DNA of 64,000 nt from positions 666,001-730,000 of the forward strand of contig JACJYP010000001.1 in the NCBI GenBank assembly GCA_020636045.1, written 5' to 3'. Position numbers and translations under genes: made by a program. Source of the stretch: Lewinellaceae bacterium (GTDB lineage Bacteria; Bacteroidota; Bacteroidia; Chitinophagales; Saprospiraceae). Shown here one piece after another: positions 54,217-63,481 of the stretch. Every line of letters starts with the position of its first letter. The stretch's first letter is position 1. The notes below the pieces were generated by a model that searched no databases, was not told the origin of the DNA, and was given only the letters and a program-made list of their open reading frames with translations.

Positions 54217-55317
54217 ATGACGTCTATTCTTCAGCGATACGCTCATCTGCTCGTTCACTATTGCCTGGAAGTGAAACCAGGCGATAAAGTGTTCATTTCC
54301 ACCACCATACTCGCGGAACCCCTGCTCAGGGAAGTTTTTCGCGAAGCATATGCCGCCGGCGCAGCCCTGGTGGAATACGATCTGATCTTTCGCGAACGCG
54401 AACGCTTGTACATGGAAAATGCGTCGGAAGATGCCCTGCGCACAGCGCCTACGCTGACGCAGATCGCCATGGACTCGTTCGATTGTTACCTGAACATCCG
54501 GGCGCCGTTCAACCTCCGCGAGCACGCGGGCGCCTCTGCCGAACGGGCAAAACTGCGCACGGAGACGCTGGCGCCGGCCAACAAGGCCTACTTCGCGCGC
54601 ACTGCCGATCGCCGGCTGAAGCGCAACGTCTGCCAGTACCCCACCGACGCGGCCGCGCAGGAAGCCGGCATGGGACTGGAAGAGTACGAGCAATTCGTAT
54701 TTGGCGCCTGCAAGTTATTTGCCGACGACCCGGTAGCGGCATGGCTGGAAGTGCGCGCCCGACAACAGTGCATTGTCGATCACCTCAACGGCTGCTCGAC
54801 CGTGCGCTACCTCACTGAAGGCACCGACATCACTTTTTCCACGAGCGGGCGCATCTGGATGAATTCCGACGGGCAGACCAACATGCCTTCGGGCGAAGTG
54901 TACACCAGCCCGGTGGAGGACAGTGTAAACGGCACCATCCATTTTTCCTACCCCGGCATCTACCAGGGCAAGGAAGCGGAAGGGGTCACCCTCTGGGTGA
55001 AAGACGGCCTTGTAGAACGCTGGGAAGCGCGGCGGGGACAGGATTTTCTCGACTATATTTTCAGTCTGCCCGGCACCCGGCGCTTTGGAGAGGCCGCAGT
55101 CGGCACTAATTACGATATCAACCGCATGACCCGCAACATCCTGTTCGACGAAAAGATCGGCGGCACCGTGCACATGGCCATCGGGCAGAGTTATTTGCAA
55201 ACCGGCGGCAAAAACGAATCATCAGTGCATTGGGACATGATCACAGACATGACCAAAGGCGGACAGATATTCGCCGACGGGGAAAAGATCTACGAAAACG
55301 GGAAATTCCTGCTCTGA
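54217..55317 (+). CDS. M29 family aminopeptidase
   Basis: A 366-residue metallo-aminopeptidase. N-terminal domain HYCLEVKPGDKVFIS; C-terminal metal site with TNMPSGEVYTSPVEDSVNG (Glu ligand), NPGI-like YPGIYQGKEAEGV, GTNYDINRMTRNILFDEKIGG and HMAIGQSY, then HWDMI (His-Asp). Releases N-terminal residues from peptides. The frame is open back to 53899, but the ATG at 54217 is the family start. Its TGA is directly adjacent to the stop of the convergent gene (TGATCA). Confidence 0.9.
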   Translation: MTSILQRYAHLLVHYCLEVKPGDKVFISTTILAEPLLREVFREAYAAGAALVEYDLIFRERERLYMENASEDALRTAPTLTQIAMDSFDCYLNIRAPFNLREHAGASAERAKLRTETLAPANKAYFARTADRRLKRNVCQYPTDAAAQEAGMGLEEYEQFVFGACKLFADDPVAAWLEVRARQQCIVDHLNGCSTVRYLTEGTDITFSTSGRIWMNSDGQTNMPSGEVYTSPVEDSVNGTIHFSYPGIYQGKEAEGVTLWVKDGLVERWEARRGQDFLDYIFSLPGTRRFGEAAVGTNYDINRMTRNILFDEKIGGTVHMAIGQSYLQTGGKNESSVHWDMITDMTKGGQIFADGEKIYENGKFLL

Positions 55318-56538
55318 TCAGTACGGGCGCTTGTTGCCGAATCCGAGCAGAAAATTGAGCACGGCGATCAGGGAGCCGCCCTTGTCGACCGTGCCATCGA
55401 AGTTTTTGCCGAAGGTAAAATTGAACACCTGATTGGTGCCCACCTGGTAGCCGACGCTGAAGGCGACGCGGCTGGTGCTGCCTATCGCGTCGTTGTTCAG
55501 GGCGCTCCGCACGACGCCTTCCGCCGACAGGTCGAACCGGTCGCGGCGGTATACGAGGCGCCCGCCGGCATCCACATAGAGATTATCACCCGCTTCCGGA
55601 AGCCCGGAATCCGGATCGATGAACAACTGATCCTGAAAATTCATCAGGCGCGCGGTACCGATGAAATGTACGTCTCCTTTTGTCAGGTAGCCGAATGTCG
55701 TCCAGAAACTGAAGCGATCGAGCCCGCCGGCGCTGACGTTATTGTTGGGAAATTGCCAGGCCATACCGCCTGCCATGTCGAAAAAGAAACCGGTGCGTCG
55801 GAACGTAAGCGAGGAGATGGTGTCGCGCAGTTCCGCGAGCTGGTCCTGATAATCGGCGATCACTTTGTCGCGAAAGGCATTTTCCACCCTGTCGCGCGAA
55901 GCCATGAGGTTTTGCAGCAACTCGATATCAGGCTCGTCTTTCGTGGCTTCTTCCTTGATCAGTTTGTCGAGCGTGACGTAATTGGCGTCCTGTTGCAGCA
56001 GCAGTTCCGACGCATCATCAAACTCCTGTCGTAATTCGCCGATCTTGGCCAGCAGGAACTGTTTCTTTTGATGCATTTCCCCGAAAACCGTGTCGGCCTT
56101 GCCGGGCCACAGCGAAAATTTAAAACCCAGGCTTGCCCGCGTGCGCTCCTCGATGTCGTCGGGCGTTTGGGTGAGCACGCCCAGCGAAATAATGCTCGTC
56201 TGGCCGATGTTTTGCCCGACATGGCGGCCCGAGGAAAAGTTGTCGTAGTTAAATTTTTTGCCGCCAAACACCCAGCCGGGCGCAAAATTGACGGCATAGG
56301 TATTCGGAAATGCCGTAAACCCGGTGGTCGCATTGCGCAGCGAAGCAAAAAAGTCGGTCGGGCTGGTAGGTTCTTCCACCGTGATCGGCTCCGCATCCAG
56401 AAGGATGAACGCCGGCGAAGTGGGCACGTTCAGCAATTTGTAAGGAGCGTAATCGGACGCCGAGGAAGTCGACCGTTGTGCGAGGGCAGCCGTGGCAAAC
56501 AACAATAAAAAGGCCGTGGGAAGTATAAACAGGCGCAT
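55318..56538 (-). CDS. Hypothetical outer-membrane barrel-like protein, 406 aa
   Basis: Signal peptide (MRLFILPTAFLLLFATAALAQ) followed by a segment with FPNTYAVNFAPGWVFGG, a long charged helical part with coiled-coil character (about residues 160-240: many Glu/Asp/Lys) and then alternating-hydrophobic strands to the end (VFNFTFGKNFDGTV). No named family. Probably surface or outer membrane. A small gene of unknown function lies just upstream on the same strand. Confidence 0.7.
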   Translation of the reverse strand: MRLFILPTAFLLLFATAALAQRSTSSASDYAPYKLLNVPTSPAFILLDAEPITVEEPTSPTDFFASLRNATTGFTAFPNTYAVNFAPGWVFGGKKFNYDNFSSGRHVGQNIGQTSIISLGVLTQTPDDIEERTRASLGFKFSLWPGKADTVFGEMHQKKQFLLAKIGELRQEFDDASELLLQQDANYVTLDKLIKEEATKDEPDIELLQNLMASRDRVENAFRDKVIADYQDQLAELRDTISSLTFRRTGFFFDMAGGMAWQFPNNNVSAGGLDRFSFWTTFGYLTKGDVHFIGTARLMNFQDQLFIDPDSGLPEAGDNLYVDAGGRLVYRRDRFDLSAEGVVRSALNNDAIGSTSRVAFSVGYQVGTNQVFNFTFGKNFDGTVDKGGSLIAVLNFLLGFGNKRPY

Positions 56539-56548
56539 GATCGGAGGT

Positions 56549-56905
56549 TTAGATGATTAAAATTTTAACCGTGTAAAACATGGCCGGGTCGCCTTCCGCC
56601 AGCTCATTTTCGACGGAGAATTCCTGATCGTGTTTACCGCCCTTTAATGTGATCCTGGCGCCTACTTTATTCGTATTAGGCTGAATATCAATAATATCGA
56701 TCAGGCACCGGATCTCCTTGCCTTTCAGTTCCTTGTTCTTCCCGAGTGCTACATCTTCGATGGGAGGTACGCCACTGAGGAGCAACTGCGGACCCATCCT
56801 GACCTTGATCGTGCCGATCTGTGCAAAATCGAGCTGGATACTGATCGTAATCGGCGCTTCCGCATTACGGGCGAGATAAAAAGAGGAAACCGTAAGTTGT
56901 CCCAT
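56549..56905 (-). CDS. Hypothetical beta-rich protein, 118 aa
   Basis: No signal peptide, no cysteines beyond one and no known motif. The pattern of alternating hydrophobic residues (GTIKVRMGPQLLLSG, KVGARITLKGG) suggests an all-beta cytoplasmic or T9SS-independent fold. It ends 10 bp before the start of the barrel-like gene on the same strand, so they are probably co-transcribed; a functional link is possible but unproven. Confidence 0.65.
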   Translation of the reverse strand: MGQLTVSSFYLARNAEAPITISIQLDFAQIGTIKVRMGPQLLLSGVPPIEDVALGKNKELKGKEIRCLIDIIDIQPNTNKVGARITLKGGKHDQEFSVENELAEGDPAMFYTVKILII

Positions 56906-56981
56906 AGTAATTCATTTGGATTTTGATTTGAAACCCCAAAACTAACAATTGCGCTACATTTACCCAAAAAACACCCTTTCC

Positions 56982-58946
56982 ATGCTTCGGCCCATATTGC
57001 TCGTACTGCTCCTCATTTCAACCGGTTTGCTTCAGGCGCAAAATACCTACACGCTGGCGTCGCCCGACGGCGCGCTGACCCTGCGTATTGAGGTCAAACC
57101 CGACCTGCAATGGCAGGTAAACCTGCGTGGGCGCCCCCTCACACAGCCCTCCCCCATCGCCATGAACGTAGCAGGGTACGGTACACTCGGTCTGCGCCCG
57201 GTGGTGCAAAAAACCGAAAAAAACAGCGTCGACCGCTCGGTAAGCGCCCAAGTCCGGCAAAAAAGCGCGGACGTGGAAGAACGCTACAACGAACTGATCC
57301 TGCACTGCCAGGGCAACTGGGCGATCGCTTTCCGCGCGTTCAATGAAGGCGTAGCATACCGCTTCATGACGCAGTTTGGCAGCAAAGTGTCTGTTCTGGA
57401 CGAGACATTCGACTTTCAGCCGGCCCGTTGTACCCGCATCTTTTTCCCCGAAGAAGACGGCTTTTATTCGCACAACGAGCGCTTGTTCGAGCCGCGCGAG
57501 CCGGCCGCCCTGGCGGAAAACAGCCTGGCAAGCCTGCCCGTTCTGGTGGAAACGGAAGGCGGTACAAAGATCCTGCTGACCGAAACCGACCTGCAGGATT
57601 ATCCGGGCCTGTGGGTCAGGGCTGCCGCCGGCAAAAATGGCCGCCTGAAAGGAGACTTTCCACGCTACCCGAAATTCAGCGTCGAACTGACCAACCGCGA
57701 CGTGCAGCCCACCGACCGTGAGCCGTTCCTGGCCCTGGCAGACGGCACGCGCAACTTCCCCTGGCGCATGCTGCTGGTGGCGGAAAATGACGCGGATCTG
57801 CTGACCAACCAGATGCCCTGGCTCCTGGCCGAACCTTCCAGGATCGAAAATACCGCGTGGATACACCCGGGGAAAGTGGCCTGGGACTGGTGGAACAACC
57901 TGAACGTGTACGGCGTCGATTTCAAAGCGGGCATCAATACCGCCACGTATAAATATTATGTCGATTTCGCCGCCGAAAACGGCCTCCAGTATATCATTCT
58001 CGACGAAGGCTGGTGCGAAACGGGGCATGTCGACTGGATCACCGAAGGTCTGGATATGGACGCGCTTGCAGCCTATGCAAAGCAAAAAGGGGTCGGCCTT
58101 ATTTTATGGGTCACCTGGGTCACCATCGACCGCCAGTTCGACCTGTTGCTTCCCAATTTGAAAAAATGGGACATCAAGGGCCTGAAGATCGATTTCATGC
58201 AGCGCGACGATCAGGAAATGATCAGGTTTTACTGGCGAATGGCCGAAAAATGCGCCGAAAACCGGCTGCTGGTCGACTACCACGGCGCGCACAAACCTGC
58301 CGGACTGCAACGGACCTGGCCCAACGTCATCAGTTTCGAAGGGGTGTACGGCCTCGAACAATCAAAATGGGACGACCGGAAAAAGATCGACCCCGAGCAC
58401 AATGTCACCCTGCCCTTTACCCGCCAGGTGACGGGACCGATGGACTATACGCCGGGCGCCATGCTCAACTACCAAAAGTACGACTGGTCGCCCTCCTGGA
58501 GCCGCCCCGCTTCGCTCGGCACCCGCTGCCACGAACTCGCCAAATACATCGTATTCGAAAGTCCCCTGCAGATGCTCTCCGACAGTCCTTCCAACTATAA
58601 AAAGGAGCCGGAATGCCTGCAATTTTTGTCGGCAGTGCCGGCTGTGTGGAACCGGACGGTCGCCCTCGACGGGAAAGTCGGCGACTACGTAGCGGTGGCC
58701 AGACAGGCAGAAAACGGCCTCTGGTACATCGGGGCCATGACCGACTGGACGGCCCGGGCGCTCAAACTCAATACCGATTTTCTGCCGCCCGGAGACTACG
58801 AGATCGAGTGGTACCAGGACGGGCTGAACGCCGAGCGCTGCGCCCAGGATTTCAAACACGCCACGGGCCATATCAAAAGCGGCGATCCGCTGCAGGCCGC
58901 CATGGCGCCCGGCGGTGGTTTTGTCGCTATCCTCAGGAAGTTGTAA
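56982..58946 (+). CDS. Glycoside hydrolase family 97 enzyme (alpha-glucosidase/alpha-galactosidase type)
   Basis: A 654-residue exported GH97 enzyme. Signal peptide MLRPILLVLLLISTGLLQA, N-terminal beta-sandwich (about 25-270), catalytic TIM barrel with AWDWWNNLNVYG, YIILDEGWCE, GLKIDFMQRDDQEM and FEGVYGLEQ, and a C-terminal beta domain. The KIDFM motif resembles the nucleophile strand of the retaining GH97 branch, so alpha-galactosidase-like chemistry is possible; assignment to inverting or retaining is not firm. A TTG 11 codons upstream is rejected. Calcium-dependent family. No SusCD pair adjoins. Confidence 0.9.
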   Translation: MLRPILLVLLLISTGLLQAQNTYTLASPDGALTLRIEVKPDLQWQVNLRGRPLTQPSPIAMNVAGYGTLGLRPVVQKTEKNSVDRSVSAQVRQKSADVEERYNELILHCQGNWAIAFRAFNEGVAYRFMTQFGSKVSVLDETFDFQPARCTRIFFPEEDGFYSHNERLFEPREPAALAENSLASLPVLVETEGGTKILLTETDLQDYPGLWVRAAAGKNGRLKGDFPRYPKFSVELTNRDVQPTDREPFLALADGTRNFPWRMLLVAENDADLLTNQMPWLLAEPSRIENTAWIHPGKVAWDWWNNLNVYGVDFKAGINTATYKYYVDFAAENGLQYIILDEGWCETGHVDWITEGLDMDALAAYAKQKGVGLILWVTWVTIDRQFDLLLPNLKKWDIKGLKIDFMQRDDQEMIRFYWRMAEKCAENRLLVDYHGAHKPAGLQRTWPNVISFEGVYGLEQSKWDDRKKIDPEHNVTLPFTRQVTGPMDYTPGAMLNYQKYDWSPSWSRPASLGTRCHELAKYIVFESPLQMLSDSPSNYKKEPECLQFLSAVPAVWNRTVALDGKVGDYVAVARQAENGLWYIGAMTDWTARALKLNTDFLPPGDYEIEWYQDGLNAERCAQDFKHATGHIKSGDPLQAAMAPGGGFVAILRKL

Positions 58947-58995
58947 CGCAACTTTGTGTTGACATTCCGGCACTTGCAGGCATCGTGCAAGGCGC

Positions 58996-59003
58996 TACCT
59001 TTG
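58996..59003 (+). promoter_or_regulatory. -7 box TACCTTTG five bases before the helicase ATG
   Basis: Exact TAnnTTTG match ending at 59003, start codon at 59009. Suggests leaderless transcription. No good -33 element at standard spacing. Confidence 0.45.
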
Positions 59004-59008
59004 CCGCC

Positions 59009-61927
59009 ATGACCTTCCAAGTTGTCTTTAACCTGTACCCTTTCAACGAGACCCTGTACCTGCCTTCCGCCAACATCGTCAGGTCCGACGAATCGGGCGA
59101 ACTGACCTATGTGGTGCAACGCGCCACAGCAGCCACCATGCCTCCGTACAGCCTTGAAATGACGCCGCTGCTCCGGCAGTTGCTGGACATTGTAGAGTTA
59201 TTGACCCCTAAAGCATTGGAAAGTAAATTCAAACCCTCGCGCGCGCGAACGGAAACGCCCCTGGCCCAACTATTGGCCAACAAAGACACCAAACCCGTGG
59301 TTGAACGCTTCATTTTCAGCCAGTTGGACCTGTTCCTTTCCGATCTCGTTCGCTACCGCCTGCCCCTTACCTTACACGCCGAACGAAAGACGCTGGCAAA
59401 AGACGTACAGGTCGCATATTCACAGGAAGCACTGGTGCCCCATTTGTTTTTCAAAAAAACGTCGGAAGGCATCGAATACCGCCTGCGGCTGGGTACGGAG
59501 CAGGAAGCATGGAGTTTGCAGGAACGCAACGTTGTGCCACTAACCAACACAGACCCCGCCTGGCTGCTGATCGATTATGTCTTGTTCAGGGCGCCCGGCA
59601 TCAATGGCAACATGGTCAGGCCGTTCCGGCAAAAAGAAAGCGTGCACATCCCGCCCGACAAGGAGCGCGTTTATTTCAGACAGTTTATTGCAAAAAGCAT
59701 CCGCCGCAGCCGCGTGGAGGCCGAAGGGTTTCGCGTAGACAAACAGGAAAATCTGCGCGCTACAAGGCTTGAGGTCGTGGAACACGTGCTGGAAGGCCGC
59801 TGGATGCTAAAGCCTGTATTTGAGTACGAAGGCGCCGAATTTTCTCCCGGCGACCGCCGCGACCGCGTCACTGCGCTCGACATTCCGGAGGACGGGCCGG
59901 GAGAAGTGTGTGTTCAACTGATCTGCCGGGATGCGGAAGCGGAGGCGGAAAAACTTCGCTTTTTATCTGAAATTGGCCTCCAGGACACGGGCGGTGGTAC
60001 TTTCGGCACGGAAGAAGCCGGCCTTTCTGCTACCATTCTTTTTCTCACCCGGCACCTGGCGACCCTTGAAGCAGCAGGTTTTTCGATCGCGCCGCCACAG
60101 GTGGAAGGGAAAACATTGGCCCTGCTGGCGCACGAGATCGGCGTCCGTTCGGAAGCACAGGGCGACTGGTTCGACATCAAAGGAGAAGTGCAGGTCGGTA
60201 CGTTTTCATTTCCTTTCAAAAAATTCGTGCCGTACCTGCGGCGCAACGACACGTATTTTCCACTGCCCGACGGCGCCTGGTTCCTGATCCCCGGCGAGTG
60301 GTTTGCCCGCTACGGCGAACTGGCGGGCGCCGTACAGGAACACCAGGATCAGTTGCGCCTTCCGAAGGCTCTATTCACCGTTTTGCAGGCCGCCGGGTCC
60401 GAAAGTGTGCCCGAAGCGGGGTTCCCCGATATCGATCCGGACAACGTAGCATTCAGTCCATCGGACCAACTCCGCGCTACGCTGCGCCCCTACCAGTTGC
60501 GGGGTGTAAAATGGCTGATCGGGCACTACCGGCACGGCTTCGGCGCCTGCCTGGCCGATGATATGGGGCTCGGAAAAACCCTGCAAACGATCGCCGTGCT
60601 GCTGCACGCGAAAGAAAACATGCAGGCCGAACGGCCGGCGGTACTGCCGTCAAGCGCTCAACTGGACCTGTTCGGCAGTTACCGGGAGGAGTTGAAGCCG
60701 CTCAACGCGCTGGTCATACTGCCTGCATCGCTGGTATTCAACTGGCAGCAGGAACTCACCAAATTTTCACCTACACTGTTTGTGTACGCGCATACCGGCG
60801 CCAAAAGGCTGCGAGACGCGCGGGCGCTGTCGGGCTACGACGTGGTGCTGACAACCTACCACACCGCGCGGCAGGACCTCGATCTGCTGGAAAAAATACC
60901 CTGGCATTTTATCGTACTCGACGAAAGCCAGCAGATCAAAAACCGGGATTCGGAGGTTTCAAAAGTGGTGCGCAGCCTGCAGGGCGAACATAAAATATCG
61001 CTTTCCGGCACGCCCATCGAGAACTCGCTCGCCGACTTGTGGACGCAGATGGAATTCATCAATCCCGATACCCTGGGCAGTTACAAGTCTTTCCGGGAGC
61101 AATTTCAGACGCCGATCGAAAAACAGGGCGACGAACAGGCCAGGGCGCGCCTGTTCGGCCGGGTAAAACCCTTTTTTATGCGCCGTACAAAAGAAGAAGT
61201 AGCGCCCGACCTGCCCCCCTTGTCACGGCAGGTTTTTTATACCGAAATGCCGGCAGCGCAACAAAAGCAGTACGAGCGCGTGAAATCGGCCGTGCGCAAC
61301 GAGATCCTTTCGCTTTTCGACGATCCCAAAACGCGGTTTGCCGCCTTGCAGGCGCTTACCCGCCTGCGACAGATCGCCAACCACCCCGTACTCGCCGATC
61401 CGGCATACGAGGGCGACAGCGGAAAAACGGCAGATGTGCTGGCGCAGTGGGATGTGATCAGGCGTTCCGGCCACAAAGCCCTGTTTTTCAGTTCATTCGA
61501 ACAGCATTTGCAGATATTCAGAAAAGCATTGGATGCCGGAAAACAGGAATTCGCCTGGCTGACCGGCGGCGTATCTGCGCCCGAGCGCGCACGTGCCGTA
61601 TCGGAATTTCAGGAAAAACCATCGGTGCAGGCGTTCCTGATGACCCTTGGCGCAGGGGGCGTGGGGCTCAACCTCACCGCCGCCGACTACGTATTGTTGC
61701 TCGACCCCTGGTGGAACCCTGCGAAAGAAGAGCAGGCCATTGCACGGGCGCATCGCATCGGGCGCAAGCACCCCGTCACGGCCATCCGTTTTATCGCGCG
61801 GGATACCATCGAAGAAAAAATACTGCAATTGCAGGAGCGCAAGCGGGCCCTGGGGCGGGAGTTGTTTGCTCAAGGCGCCGATTTTCCCGCACTGGAACGG
61901 GAGGATGTGGAATTGCTGCTTGAATAG
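59009..61927 (+). CDS. SNF2-family DEAD/DEAH-box helicase
   Basis: A 972-residue protein. The first 500 residues are unassigned and may hold a SWIM/accessory region. Motor: LADDMGLGKTLQTIAVLL (Walker A), LDESQQIKN (DEAQ/DESQ box), SLSGTPIENSLADLW, MRRTKEEVAPDLP, and the second RecA domain with ALFFSSFEQ, LMTLGAGGVGLNLTAADYV and QAIARAHRIGRKHPVTAIRF. Family members translocate on DNA and remodel protein-DNA complexes or act in repair/phage defence; no partner genes here. The frame is open into the GH97 gene, but the ATG at 59009 follows the promoter box. Confidence 0.9.
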   Translation: MTFQVVFNLYPFNETLYLPSANIVRSDESGELTYVVQRATAATMPPYSLEMTPLLRQLLDIVELLTPKALESKFKPSRARTETPLAQLLANKDTKPVVERFIFSQLDLFLSDLVRYRLPLTLHAERKTLAKDVQVAYSQEALVPHLFFKKTSEGIEYRLRLGTEQEAWSLQERNVVPLTNTDPAWLLIDYVLFRAPGINGNMVRPFRQKESVHIPPDKERVYFRQFIAKSIRRSRVEAEGFRVDKQENLRATRLEVVEHVLEGRWMLKPVFEYEGAEFSPGDRRDRVTALDIPEDGPGEVCVQLICRDAEAEAEKLRFLSEIGLQDTGGGTFGTEEAGLSATILFLTRHLATLEAAGFSIAPPQVEGKTLALLAHEIGVRSEAQGDWFDIKGEVQVGTFSFPFKKFVPYLRRNDTYFPLPDGAWFLIPGEWFARYGELAGAVQEHQDQLRLPKALFTVLQAAGSESVPEAGFPDIDPDNVAFSPSDQLRATLRPYQLRGVKWLIGHYRHGFGACLADDMGLGKTLQTIAVLLHAKENMQAERPAVLPSSAQLDLFGSYREELKPLNALVILPASLVFNWQQELTKFSPTLFVYAHTGAKRLRDARALSGYDVVLTTYHTARQDLDLLEKIPWHFIVLDESQQIKNRDSEVSKVVRSLQGEHKISLSGTPIENSLADLWTQMEFINPDTLGSYKSFREQFQTPIEKQGDEQARARLFGRVKPFFMRRTKEEVAPDLPPLSRQVFYTEMPAAQQKQYERVKSAVRNEILSLFDDPKTRFAALQALTRLRQIANHPVLADPAYEGDSGKTADVLAQWDVIRRSGHKALFFSSFEQHLQIFRKALDAGKQEFAWLTGGVSAPERARAVSEFQEKPSVQAFLMTLGAGGVGLNLTAADYVLLLDPWWNPAKEEQAIARAHRIGRKHPVTAIRFIARDTIEEKILQLQERKRALGRELFAQGADFPALEREDVELLLE

Positions 61928-61942
61928 CACTCCAACGGCATC

Positions 61943-63475
61943 TTAGTCCCTATCCCGGCTGGAAACTTCCATTTTTTTCAAAGCCTGCCGGTCGATCTTG
62001 CCGGTATCGTTTTTCGGCAGTGCCGGCATGAAAAATATTTGTCGCGGCACCTTGAACCTGGCCAACCGGCCCTGGCAATGACCGATCAATACCGCCTCTT
62101 CGGCATTTTGCCCGGCTTTCAGGGTGACGAAAGCGCGCCCGACCTCTCCCCATTTTTCATCGGGAACGCCGATGACCGCTGCTTCCGAGACAGCGGGATG
62201 GGCGAGCAGCACGCGCTCTACCTCGGCGGGGTACACGTTTTCCGCTCCGGAAATGAACATGTTTTTGATGCGATCTACGATGTAGATATACCCTTCTTCG
62301 TCCATGCGCGCCATATCGCCGCTGTGAAACCAGCCTCCGCGCAAGGCAGCAGCGCTCGCCTCCGGGTTGCGCCAGTAGCCCGGCGTGACCATCGGCCCCT
62401 GCAACAACAGTTCTCCGGGCTGGTTGGTCGCAGCATCATTGCCCTGTTCGTCGGCAATGCGTATCCGCACGTAAAAATTGGGCCGGCCGATGCTCCCTTT
62501 TTTCCGGATCGCGTCGTCCTGGTGCAGCGAGGTCAGATTAGGCCCTACCTCGGTCATGCCGTATCCCTGGCGGACAAAGACGCCTTTTTCGTGCCAGCGC
62601 TCGATCAGCGGGATCGGCATGGGCTCTCCGCCGACGATCAGGTAGAGCATACTGGAAAGATCGACGCTGGAGAATGAAGGAATATCCGCCAACATTTTGA
62701 GCATGGTCGGCACACCCATAAAAATTGTGCAGCGCTCCTTTTCCAGCGCATCAAGCACGGCCTCCGGTTCGAATTTTTTGAAAATACACGTGAAGGCGCC
62801 GTGGTGCAGAAAAGGCGTGGTCAGCACATTCCAGCCGCCCGTATGGAAAGGCGGCATCACGTTCAGGGTTCTGCTTTCGGCATTGACGATCAGCGAGATC
62901 GCCGTGTTGATGCTGTTCCAGAACATCATGCCGTGTGTGTAGATCGCGCCTTTGGGAAAACCGGTGGTGCCGGAGGTGTAAAGAATAAATACCGGCTCGT
63001 CGTCGCGCAGGTCTGCAGCCGGGAAATATTCGTCGTCGGCTGTATCTACGGAAGGGTCGAGCAATGCGGCTAATTCTTCAAGAGGCCATCGATGGGGCGC
63101 TGCGGCACAGGCCGGGCTGTCGTCCAGCAGGCTCCGGAATTTGCTTTCGGTGACGATCAGGCGCGGTTCTGCATTTTGGAGCATGTAATCGAGTTCGGGA
63201 CCGGCGAGGCGGTAGTTCAGGGGCACGAGGACAAACCCGAGTTTTTGCGCTGCCGCAAACAATACGAGGTATTCGAGGCAGTTTTCTGCCAGCACCGCTA
63301 CCCGGTCGCCGCGCTGCACCTCAAAAGAGCGTTGCAGGTAGTGCGCCGCCCGGTTGCCCAGGCGGTGCAACTGCCCGTACCGGAGGGTGCGCCCGGTCTC
63401 GTATTCTTTGAGCGCAATTTTATCGGGACTGTACAGGGCCCATTTCGCTGACCAGTCTTTCATAGGTAAATGCAC
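61943..63475 (-). CDS. AMP-dependent acyl-CoA synthetase/ligase
   Basis: A 510-residue adenylate-forming enzyme: P-loop YTSGTTGFPKGAIYTHG, GYGMTEVGPN, GWFHSGDMARMDEEGYIYIVDRIKN and the C-terminal Lys motif PKNDTGKIDRQAL. It activates a carboxylic acid, probably a medium- or long-chain fatty acid, as acyl-AMP then acyl-CoA. The start is ATG 63475 or 63463. The upstream KASIII-like gene ends seven bp before on the same strand, so the two are likely one operon. Confidence 0.92.
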   Translation of the reverse strand: MHLPMKDWSAKWALYSPDKIALKEYETGRTLRYGQLHRLGNRAAHYLQRSFEVQRGDRVAVLAENCLEYLVLFAAAQKLGFVLVPLNYRLAGPELDYMLQNAEPRLIVTESKFRSLLDDSPACAAAPHRWPLEELAALLDPSVDTADDEYFPAADLRDDEPVFILYTSGTTGFPKGAIYTHGMMFWNSINTAISLIVNAESRTLNVMPPFHTGGWNVLTTPFLHHGAFTCIFKKFEPEAVLDALEKERCTIFMGVPTMLKMLADIPSFSSVDLSSMLYLIVGGEPMPIPLIERWHEKGVFVRQGYGMTEVGPNLTSLHQDDAIRKKGSIGRPNFYVRIRIADEQGNDAATNQPGELLLQGPMVTPGYWRNPEASAAALRGGWFHSGDMARMDEEGYIYIVDRIKNMFISGAENVYPAEVERVLLAHPAVSEAAVIGVPDEKWGEVGRAFVTLKAGQNAEEAVLIGHCQGRLARFKVPRQIFFMPALPKNDTGKIDRQALKKMEVSSRDRD

Positions 63476-63481
63476 ATTGTG

